Assembly: GCA_964439745.1 (NCBI GenBank)
Contig: CAYTQK010000110.1
Location: 1-9,804, forward strand
DNA from: CAYTQK01 sp964439745
Lineage (GTDB): Bacteria; Desulfobacterota; Desulfobacteria; Desulfobacterales; Desulfosudaceae
Length of the DNA stretch: 9,804 nucleotides
Direction: 5' to 3'
In this document: piece by piece, positions 1 through 5,112 of the stretch
Layout of the letters: each line of letters begins with the position of its first letter
Numbering within the stretch: the first letter of the stretch is position 1
Program-made: the position numbers and the translations under genes
Notes under the pieces: model-generated
Database searches by the model: none
The model's input: only the letters and a program-made list of their open reading frames with translations
What the model was told of the DNA's origin: nothing

Positions 1-72
1 CAGTGGATCAAGCAGACCCTGCTGTACGTCTTTGCCCCCTTGCTGAAAAAATTCGTCAGCCCGCTGCAATAG
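1..72 (+). CDS. C-terminal end of an unidentified protein (5' partial)
   Basis: Frame 1 is open from the first base and ends at a TAG at 70-72, giving 23 residues that end in KKFVSPLQ. The segment is hydrophobic and basic (WIKQTLLYVFAPLL), as in a C-terminal helix or membrane-associated tail. It is too short to assign a family. No ATG lies inside it, so it is more likely the end of a gene that begins left of the window than a small gene. Codon use is GC-rich like its neighbours. That it is coding is an inference from the open frame and from the promoter-like signals that follow the stop. Confidence 0.5.
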   Translation, partial: QWIKQTLLYVFAPLLKKFVSPLQ

Positions 73-116
73 GGCCGATTTCCGGAACCGTCAAAGAAGC
101 CCGGCCGCGAATCGGT

Positions 117-144
117 TTGACTTTTATACCCTCCCTGATATAGT
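117..144 (+). promoter_or_regulatory. sigma70-type promoter for the acyl-CoA dehydrogenase
   Basis: A -35 box TTGACT (117-122, five of six consensus bases) and a -10 box TATAGT (139-144, five of six) are separated by 16 bases. Transcription would start near 151, about 73 bases before the ATG at 224. The upstream gene ends at 72, so the site lies in true intergenic DNA. Just before it, CCGATT (75-80) and AATCGG (110-115) could pair as a long, weak stem followed by a T-rich stretch. That might end the upstream transcript, but it is not convincing. Confidence 0.55.
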
Positions 145-156
145 AACGTTTCGATC

Positions 157-178
157 CCGGCCGGGTTCAGCCGGCCGG
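157..178 (+). promoter_or_regulatory. GC-rich hairpin in the leader of the acyl-CoA dehydrogenase mRNA
   Basis: Two copies of CCGGCCGG (157-164 and 171-178) flank the six-base loop GTTCAG and can form an uninterrupted 8 bp G/C stem. It would sit within about 6 bases of the predicted transcript start and 34 bases before the ribosome binding site. No T run follows, so it is not an intrinsic terminator. It could be a 5' stabilising hairpin or a regulator site. Each arm is itself a palindrome, so a direct repeat bound by a protein is also possible. The structure is seen; the role is inferred. Confidence 0.4.
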
Positions 179-223
179 TTGGCGGCTGGAATTCTAATTT
201 AACACGGACGCGGAAGGAGCATT

Positions 224-1444
224 ATGACCAAGGAGGCATTTGCCGGCCACACCTATCAACAGTACTTCAACAAGGAGCACCAGCTTCTGCGCCAGGCCCT
301 GCGGGAATTTGTCAAAAAAGAGATTACCCCCTTTGTCGAGGAGTGGGAAGCCGCCGGCACCTTTCCCCGGGAACTGTACAAGAAAACCGCCGACCTGGGA
401 TTTCTGGGCATCGGTTTTCCTGAGTCCATCGGCGGCTCCGGCGGCGACGTCTTCAGCACCATCGTTTTTAACGAGGAACTAATGCGCTGCGGCGCGGCCG
501 GGGTGGTGGCCAGCCTGGGCTCCCACGGCATCGGCCTGCCGCCCATCGCCCTCAAGGGCACCCCGGAGCAGGTGGAACGTTTTGTCAAGCCGGTTCTGGC
601 CGGCGACCGCATCGCCGCCCTGGGCATCACCGAGCCGGGCGGCGGCTCGGACGTGGCCAATCTCCAGACCACGGCCGTGCGGGAAGGCGACGAATACGTG
701 GTCAACGGCGGCAAGACCTTCATCACCAGCGGCATCCGGGCCGACCAGCTGACCTGCGCCGTGCGCACGGGCGAGGCCGGCGCCCACGGCATCAGTTTCC
801 TGGTCATCGAGGCCGACACCCCCGGCTATGCCACCGGCCGCAAGCTGGAAAAAATGGGCTGGCTGGCCTCGGACACGGCTGAAATCTTCTTTGACAACTG
901 CCGGGTGCCGGCGGCCAACCTTATCGGCGAGGAGAATTCGGGCTTTTACACCATCATGGAAAACTTCCAGATGGAGCGGCTGCAGCTGGCCGTGATGGCC
1001 AACATGACCGCCCAGCTGGCCTTTGAAGAGTCCGTCAAATACGCCCGCCAGCGCCAGGCCTTTGGCAAGCCCCTCAAGGGCTTCCAGGTCATCCGCCACA
1101 AGCTGGTGGACATGGCCACCATGCTCGAGGCCAGCCGGGAGTTCACCTACCGGGTGGCGGCCAGGATCAACGCCGGCGAAAACCAGGTCAAGGAGATCTC
1201 CATGGCCAAGAACTTCGCCTGCCAGGCCAGCGACCAGGTCACCTACGAGGCGGTCCAGATTTTCGGGGGCTACGGCTACATGCGCNNNNNNNNNNCACCC
1301 TACGAGGCGTCCCAACTGTTCAGTCGCTAGAGCTACGCGCGCGAATACCTGGTAGAACGCCTCTACCGGGACAACCGCATCCTCACCATCGGCGGGGGAA
1401 CCACCGAAATCATGAAGGAAATCATTGCCGGGTTTATTGTCTGA
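224..1444 (+). CDS. acyl-CoA dehydrogenase, long-chain/isovaleryl type, crossed by an assembly gap
   Basis: This is an FAD-dependent dehydrogenase that oxidises an acyl-CoA to the 2-enoyl-CoA in fatty-acid or branched-chain degradation, passing electrons to an electron-transfer flavoprotein. The ATG at 224 follows GGAAGGAG by 4 bases. The N-terminal helical domain (about 15-125), the FAD/substrate beta domain with ITEPGGGSD (135-143) and FITSG (166-170), and the C-terminal helical domain with ARQRQAFGK are all present. The catalytic base is predicted as Glu251 in MERL, as in long-chain and isovaleryl enzymes; the position used by medium-chain enzymes is Gly in the C-terminal IGGGT. Ten Ns at 1286-1295 and an error-rich repeat put a TAG at 1328-1330 in frame. 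Removing 1286-1342 joins GYGYMR to EYLVERLYRD and gives 387 residues, the usual length. Substrate cannot be told from sequence. The next gene starts 35 bases downstream, so co-transcription is likely. Confidence 0.93.
1286..1342. other. scaffold gap (10 Ns) followed by an error-rich duplicate of the preceding bases
   Basis: Bases 1286-1295 are N. Bases 1298-1342 align codon by codon with 1241-1285: the left copy reads TYEAVQIFGGYGYMR and the right copy reads PYEASQLFSR-stop-SYAR, with 32 of 45 bases identical by my count. Both are in the frame of the dehydrogenase. The simplest reading is that two contigs overlapped, the start of the right-hand contig was low-quality sequence, and the scaffolder placed Ns between them instead of merging. 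The TAG at 1328-1330 sits in this stretch (TAG where the left copy has TAC), so it should not be taken as a real nonsense mutation. Confidence 0.85.
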
Positions 1445-1479
1445 CCCGGTCAGATCACCAGGAACTTGATTGTCGCCTT

Positions 1480-2313
1480 ATGATCCAGCTGCACGCCACC
1501 ATACGGGAAAACCGCAACGTCACCCCCGACTGCCGCTGCCTGATCCTGGTCGCTCCCGATATTGCCGGACCGGCCGTGCCGGGCCAGTTCGTCATGATAC
1601 GGCTGGCCGGCGACCGCCCCCCTTTTCTACCCCGGCCCTTTTCCATTCACCGGGTATCCCCGGATCGTTCCGAACTGGAGATCCTTTATAAGGTGGTCGG
1701 ACCGGGCACCCGGCAGATGGCCGGTCTGCAAGCCGGAGACTCCCTCAACCTGGTCGGCCCCCTGGGCCGGGGATTTGTCGTCCCGGCCAGTGCCCGGCAA
1801 ATCACCCTGGCCGCCGGGGGCATGGGCGTGGCCCCCCTGGTCTTTCTGGCCGAAACCCTGGCCGGCCCCGGACGGAATTTGACAGGCTGCCAGGTTTTCA
1901 TCGGCGGCTGCGGCCAAAACGATATTCTCTGCCGGGACCATTTTACCAAGCTGTCCCTGCCCCTGGAGATCACTACCGAAGACGGCAGCTGCGGCCAGGC
2001 CGGCCGGGTCACCGCCCCCCTGGAAAACCACCTGGCCGAACAGCCGCCGGACCTGGTCTGCGCCTGCGGACCGGTGCCCATGCTGGCGGCCGTGGCCGAC
2101 CTGGCGGCTCGCCGGAACATCCCCTGCCAGGTTTCCATCGAGACCATGATGGCCTGCGGCTTCGGCGCCTGCCTGGGCTGTGCCGTGCGTCCGGCCGGCC
2201 GCAGCGACCGCTATTTCCATGCCTGCCAGGACGGCCCGGTCTTTGCGGCCGACCAGATCGACCTGGCCAGCCTGGCCGGACCTGCCCGGACAGGCGGCGG
2301 CATTTTTTCATAG
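1480..2313 (+). CDS. pyrK: PyrK-like NAD/FAD/[2Fe-2S] electron-transfer subunit of dihydroorotate dehydrogenase
   Basis: Family role: PyrK carries FAD and a [2Fe-2S] cluster and links the FMN subunit PyrD to NAD+ in pyrimidine synthesis. The 277-residue protein has the ferredoxin-reductase-like layout in order: FAD-binding RPFSI (52-56) and GPGT (74-77), nucleotide-binding AAGGMGVAP (111-119), the CGP turn (196-198), and a C-terminal cluster site Cys226-x4-Cys231-x2-Cys234-x14-Cys249 within CGFGACLGC. This cysteine spacing fits PyrK better than the related NfnA or sulfide dehydrogenase small subunits. The ATG at 1480 has only a distant AGGAA as ribosome site, so it may depend on translation of the gene upstream. 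Oddly, pyrD is not adjacent: an acyl-CoA dehydrogenase precedes it and the atp genes follow. It could serve a distant PyrD or another flavoprotein; the family call is firm, the partner is not. Confidence 0.88.
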   Translation: MIQLHATIRENRNVTPDCRCLILVAPDIAGPAVPGQFVMIRLAGDRPPFLPRPFSIHRVSPDRSELEILYKVVGPGTRQMAGLQAGDSLNLVGPLGRGFVVPASARQITLAAGGMGVAPLVFLAETLAGPGRNLTGCQVFIGGCGQNDILCRDHFTKLSLPLEITTEDGSCGQAGRVTAPLENHLAEQPPDLVCACGPVPMLAAVADLAARRNIPCQVSIETMMACGFGACLGCAVRPAGRSDRYFHACQDGPVFAADQIDLASLAGPARTGGGIFS

Positions 2314-2407
2314 ACGTTTTGATTTCAAAAGGTTATCTGCACTTGCGTCCCTCGCCCGGCAGCGGATACAGACGCTCCTGAAAGCGCCCGAAATTTTCTT
2401 TTTTGGG

Positions 2408-2437
2408 TTGACTTGCTTTGGGCCGGTATGATATTAA
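2408..2437 (+). promoter_or_regulatory. putative sigma70 promoter of the F0 (atpZ-I-B-E) operon
   Basis: In the 153-base gap between the PyrK-like gene and atpZ there is TTGACT (2408-2413), an 18-base spacer, and TATTAA (2432-2437). A start near 2444 would leave a leader of about 23 bases. A perfect 10 bp palindrome AAAACGTTTT (2437-2446) overlaps the predicted start and could be an operator. Upstream, a short stem CGCT/AGCG (2373-2386) followed by a T-rich run (2394-2404) may end the preceding transcript, but its 4 bp stem is weak. The -10 match is only moderate. Confidence 0.42.
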
Positions 2438-2466
2438 AAACGTTTTAATTTGCCAAACGGGTTGTC

Positions 2467-2730
2467 ATGAAAGAAGAAACCAAGCAGTCCGTGCGGGATC
2501 TGGCCTATTACAGCAGTCTGGGGCTGTCGATCGGGCTGGCCATCTTCATCGGGTTGTTTGGCGGCATTCTTCTGGACCGGCATTTTGGCACCCACCCGAT
2601 TTTGATGTTTGTCGGGCTGGCCCTGGGTATTGTGGCTGGATTTCGTAATATTTTCCATGCCATGGCCCGGGTAAACCGCAACGAGGCCAAACAGAAGAAA
2701 AAAGATGGCAATGAGAATAAACCCTCATAG
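2467..2730 (+). CDS. atpZ: AtpZ-like small membrane protein (F0F1 ATPase gene 1 family)
   Basis: This 87-residue protein has a charged N-terminus, two predicted membrane helices (about 16-36 and 44-63) and a very basic C-terminal tail ending near KQKKKDGNENK. The pattern GGILLDRHFGTHP followed by a glycine-rich second helix is typical of the AtpZ / F0F1-ATPase gene 1 family, which sits at the head of many bacterial atp operons. Members are thought to help ATP synthase assembly or Mg2+/Ca2+ supply, though the role is not settled. The ribosome site before the ATG at 2467 is poor (ACGGG). The stop overlaps the start of the next gene by 26 bases, which indicates one transcript and coupled translation. 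Confidence 0.82.
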   Translation: MKEETKQSVRDLAYYSSLGLSIGLAIFIGLFGGILLDRHFGTHPILMFVGLALGIVAGFRNIFHAMARVNRNEAKQKKKDGNENKPS

Positions 2731-3118
2731 CGGCAGCCGTGAACAGCGGCTGGTCCGGTTTATCACCTGGACCAACTGGGTCCTGCTGGCCGGGCTGGTG
2801 CTGACCGGCCTGACCCTGACCGAGTCCGATTTTGCCTGGGGCATGCTCTGCGGCGGCCTGCTGGTGACCATCAATTTTCACCTGCTCTACCGCACCCTGA
2901 AAAAGACCTTTCAGTCCTCATTGCGTCCTTCCAGCGGGCTGGTTATGATCAAATATTACATCCGCTTTTTTGGCAGCGGATTAATTCTGTATATACTGGT
3001 TTCCAGGCATTTGGTGGATCCGGTGGGCCTGATCACAGGCCTGTCCGTGGTCGTCGCCAGCATGATGCTGGCCACCCTGTGCGAACTTAAACATATTCTG
3101 TTCGGGGAGGCGATGTAA
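2705..3118 (+). CDS. atpI: ATP synthase subunit I (AtpI)
   Basis: The 137-residue protein has four predicted membrane helices (about 17-37, 43-62, 81-100 and 106-126), the usual architecture of AtpI, an accessory protein that helps assemble the c-ring of the F0 sector in the inner membrane. The short basic loop RTLKKTF between helices 2 and 3 and the CELKH tail after helix 4 fit the family. It lies between atpZ and atpB, the standard place. Two in-frame ATGs occur, at 2705 and 2711; both overlap the end of atpZ, and the purine-rich AGAAGAAAAAAG upstream could serve either. The next gene begins one base after its stop. Confidence 0.82.
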   Translation: MAMRINPHSGSREQRLVRFITWTNWVLLAGLVLTGLTLTESDFAWGMLCGGLLVTINFHLLYRTLKKTFQSSLRPSSGLVMIKYYIRFFGSGLILYILVSRHLVDPVGLITGLSVVVASMMLATLCELKHILFGEAM

Positions 3119-3119
3119 G

Positions 3120-3809
3120 TTGGAACATCCATATCTGCTTTTCGTCAATATTTTTCAGGCGCTGGGAATGGAGCATTTTGCTCATGATTATAAACATGTC
3201 ATCTACTCCTGGGTGGTCATGATCATCCTCATTGTGCTGGGCGCCCTGGCGGCCAAGAACGTCCAGATCATACCCACCAAGCTGCAGAACCTGGTGGAAA
3301 TCATCATTGCCGGGATCGAGGACTTCATGATCAGCGTAACCGGCGAGGAAGGCCGCTGGTTCTTCCCCCTGGCCGCGACCATCGCCCTGTACATTTTCGT
3401 CAGCAACCTGATGGGACTGATCCCGGGGTTTTTCCCGCCCACGGCGGACATCAACACCCCGCTCTCCTGCGCCCTGGTAGTGTTCGTCTTCACCCATTAC
3501 GTCGGCATCAAGTACCATGGTACCCATTATGTCAAACATTTCCTGGGACCGGCCTGGTGGCTGGCCTGGCTGATCATGCCCATTGAAATCATCGGCCACC
3601 TGGCCCGGGTGCTCTCCCTGACCTTCCGACTTTTTGGCAACATGATGGGACACGAGCTGGTCCTGATGATCCTGTTCATGCTGGCCGGCGCCTTTTTAGC
3701 GCCCCTGCCCATCATGGCCCTGGGTATCCTGGTCTGCTTTATCCAGGCGTTTATCTTTTTTCTCCTTTCCATCATGTACTTTACCGGCGCCATGGAAGAG
3801 GCCCACTGA
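3120..3809 (+). CDS. atpB: ATP synthase F0 subunit a
   Basis: Subunit a forms the ion half-channels against the c-ring of F1F0 ATP synthase. The 229-residue protein has several membrane helices and the family hallmark LTFRLFGNMMGHEL (167-180), in which Arg170 corresponds to the essential arginine of helix 4 (Arg210 in E. coli). Conserved SNLMGLIPG (95-103) and a C-terminal FIQAFIFFLLS are present. The start is a TTG at 3120, placed 9 bases after a strong GGGGAGG (3104-3110) that lies inside the end of atpI; the next ATG, at residue 17, would remove conserved N-terminal residues. The TTG and the one-base gap suggest that translation is coupled to atpI. Confidence 0.96.
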   Translation: MEHPYLLFVNIFQALGMEHFAHDYKHVIYSWVVMIILIVLGALAAKNVQIIPTKLQNLVEIIIAGIEDFMISVTGEEGRWFFPLAATIALYIFVSNLMGLIPGFFPPTADINTPLSCALVVFVFTHYVGIKYHGTHYVKHFLGPAWWLAWLIMPIEIIGHLARVLSLTFRLFGNMMGHELVLMILFMLAGAFLAPLPIMALGILVCFIQAFIFFLLSIMYFTGAMEEAH

Positions 3810-3830
3810 TTTACAGCCCAAAACAAATCG

Positions 3831-3859
3831 TTCACACCGACGCAGTTTGTTTATATACA
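3831..3859 (+). promoter_or_regulatory. possible internal promoter before atpE
   Basis: The 107-base gap between atpB and atpE holds TTCACA (3831-3836, five of six matches to a -35), a 17-base spacer and TATACA (3854-3859, four of six to a -10). An inverted repeat TTTGT/ACAAA (3846-3850 and 3857-3861) spans the -10 and could be a binding site. Such a promoter would raise atpE mRNA above that of its neighbours, fitting the many c subunits in each complex. Boxes of this quality also arise by chance in AT-rich gaps, so this is tentative. Confidence 0.33.
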
Positions 3860-3902
3860 AAGCACAACAGGAAGAAGCGTAGCCATTAACTTATTGAACC
3901 GT

Positions 3903-3909
3903 AAGGAGG
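3903..3909 (+). promoter_or_regulatory. strong Shine-Dalgarno site of atpE
   Basis: AAGGAGG ends 7 bases before the ATG at 3917 and matches the anti-Shine-Dalgarno sequence along its length. It is one of the best ribosome sites in the window and contrasts with the poor one of atpZ. This fits the need for about ten or more c subunits per complex and fixes the start codon. Confidence 0.7.
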
Positions 3910-3916
3910 AAAAACA

Positions 3917-4198
3917 ATGGAAGTTGCAGCTCTGAAAATTCTGGTGGCATGTGTTACCGCAGCCGGCTTTACCATCGGCATCGCGGCGGTTGGTTGTGGT
4001 CTTGCCCAGGGCATCGGCCTGAAAGGCGCCGTCGAAGGCGTGGCCAGAAACCCCGAAGCTTCCGGTAAAATCACCGTGACCATGCTGATCGGCCTGGCCA
4101 TGATCGAATCTCTGTGTATTTACGCGCTGGTTATTTCCCTGATTCTGATCTACGCCACCCCCATGGCGGGTCCTGTGCTGAATATGATCGGCGGCTAA
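3917..4198 (+). CDS. atpE: ATP synthase F0 subunit c
   Basis: Subunit c is a hairpin of two membrane helices that forms the rotating ion-carrying ring. The 93-residue protein has helix 1 (about 7-33), the polar loop with ARNPEASGK (43-51) and helix 2 (about 54-80). The ion-binding carboxylate is Glu64. By alignment with the sodium-driven Ilyobacter/Propionigenium ring (Gln32, Glu65, Ser66, Thr67, Tyr70), this protein has Gln31, Glu64, Ser65, Leu66 and Tyr69. The Gln/Glu/Ser set resembles a sodium site, but Leu replaces the Thr, so sodium use is uncertain and a proton-driven enzyme remains possible. The start is fixed by a strong AAGGAGG. No F1 genes follow; a terminator ends the operon, so the F1 genes must lie elsewhere, as in many Desulfobacterota. 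Confidence 0.96.
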   Translation: MEVAALKILVACVTAAGFTIGIAAVGCGLAQGIGLKGAVEGVARNPEASGKITVTMLIGLAMIESLCIYALVISLILIYATPMAGPVLNMIGG

Positions 4199-4226
4199 CC
4201 GCCATCGGCATCAGACAGATACAAGT

Positions 4227-4263
4227 AAAAAGCCGGGTTCGGAATCTCGAACCCGGCTTTTTT
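4227..4263 (+). terminator. strong intrinsic terminator of the atp F0 operon
   Basis: AGCCGGGTTCG (4231-4241) pairs perfectly with CGAACCCGGCT (4248-4258) around the six-base loop GAATCT, and flanking A and T runs lengthen the stem. Six Ts end at 4263. It starts about 29 bases after the atpE stop. The A run on the left means it could also work for transcripts from the other strand. Confidence 0.92.
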
Positions 4264-4297
4264 ATGGACAACACCGCCGGCACCCTGGCTGCTACCC

Positions 4298-4325
4298 GGG
4301 CTGACTGGTCAGCCCCTGGTTTTTT
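4298..4325 (+). terminator. second, back-up intrinsic terminator
   Basis: GGGCTGA (4298-4304) pairs with TCAGCCC (4309-4315) around the loop CTGG, and six Ts follow at 4320-4325 after a four-base spacer. It lies 35 bases beyond the first terminator with no gene between them, so it most likely catches read-through from the atp operon. The spacer before the T run makes it weaker than the first. Confidence 0.55.
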
Positions 4326-4381
4326 CAGAAGGGGCCACTTCTTGCCGCAACACACTAATACAATAATTATTAAGACTGCTA

Positions 4382-4545
4382 CCGGACTGTAGCGCTTTTA
4401 TTGCTAACGCCCGGCTCATGCGGGAATTCTACCGCAACCTGTCCCACCTGCCGGCGGACCAGTCCCGGCGCAAAGCGCAGCTGGACCTGGCCGATCAAAT
4501 GCCCCCTACTTCTGGGCTTCCTTTCTGCTGACCGGCGCCGGGTAG
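4382..4545 (+). pseudogene. decayed C-terminal relic of a CHAT-domain protein
   Basis: Frame 2 reads ARLMREFYRNLSHL, then RRKAQLDLADQ (about 4409-4498); frame 1 then reads APYFWASFLLTGAG and a TAG at 4543-4545. Together these match the end of the CHAT (caspase-like) domain: an LM-x-x-FY-x-x-L helix, an AQL-x-L helix, and a final P-Y-[FY]-W-A-[AS]-F-x-L-x-G strand. The two parts are in different frames, so there is a frameshift near 4498-4504, and the usual residues between AQL-x-L and the PYFW strand are partly missing. No catalytic His/Cys region is present upstream: 4326-4381 shows no coding signal. I read it as a dead remnant of a larger gene, not a working peptidase. The family call rests on motif recognition only. 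Confidence 0.62.
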
Positions 4546-4559
4546 GCGGCCTGGCGCCC

Positions 4560-5018
4560 TCAATCCACGTCCACCGGCTCCCGGCACTGGCGGCAGCGCT
4601 TGGCCCCGCGGAACAGGGGATAACCGCAATGGGGGCAGTGATAGCGGCGGATCTCCTCGCCCACCCATTTTTCCGTGCCCCATTCCCGCCACTGGGGAAT
4701 GGCCCGCAGCATGACCTTCTTGCCCACGGGCATGGGAAACTCCTCGATCAGGGGGCAGGGAAAGTCGTCGCACTGGTGGCAGCCGTCGATGCCCTTTTCC
4801 CGGGTGCAAGTCTTGATGGGGCACATGCGGCAGTAAAAAAAGATGGCTTCTTCGTCGTCATGCAGGCAGCCCTGACAGTGGATATCCTCCGGCCGGGTGC
4901 CGTAGACCGTGCACAATCGCTCCTTGAACTTTTCGTTATTGTCGCGGTCGGCCAGGTAGATGCCGCAGACCCCGCAGTACAGCCCGCAGGGGGCCAGAAA
5001 ATCCGGGTTGATGTCCAT
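4560..5018 (-). CDS. DUF3795 cysteine-rich protein with a C-terminal zinc ribbon
   Basis: The 152-residue protein starts with APCGLYCGVCGIY, the signature of DUF3795, a family of small Cys-rich proteins of unknown function common in anaerobic bacteria and archaea. Sixteen cysteines are visible. Twelve are in the DUF3795 part (11, 15, 18, 36, 48, 51, 63, 66, 71, 80, 83 and 88). Four more form a separate C-terminal Cys128-x2-Cys131-x10-Cys142-x2-Cys145 ribbon, likely zinc-binding. The first group could hold metal ions or Fe-S clusters; that is inference. The ATG at 5018 follows AAAGGAGGG by 5 bases, so the start is secure. No signal peptide is seen, so it is probably cytoplasmic. It lies 94 bases downstream of the DUF4384 gene on the same strand and may share its transcript. 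Its end is 14 bases from the convergent CHAT relic. Confidence 0.85.
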   Translation of the reverse strand: MDINPDFLAPCGLYCGVCGIYLADRDNNEKFKERLCTVYGTRPEDIHCQGCLHDDEEAIFFYCRMCPIKTCTREKGIDGCHQCDDFPCPLIEEFPMPVGKKVMLRAIPQWREWGTEKWVGEEIRRYHCPHCGYPLFRGAKRCRQCREPVDVD

Positions 5019-5112
5019 GAATGCCCTCCTTTGTTTCAGTTAGCGCGCCCGGCCGAGGGGAAAGGCCTGGCCGCTGATGGATGTTTCCCGTTCTCCCGCC
5101 GGACCGGCCGGC

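Noticed and set aside
479..1315. Minus-strand open frame opposite the acyl-CoA dehydrogenase
   Set aside because: Low-complexity Gly/His/Ala-rich translation, no ribosome site, and it runs through the N gap. The + strand frame has unmistakable acyl-CoA dehydrogenase motifs.
2269..2309. Possible terminator at the end of the PyrK-like gene (GCCTG/CAGGC then a T run)
   Set aside because: It lies wholly inside the coding region, the loop is large, and unpaired bases separate the stem from the T run.
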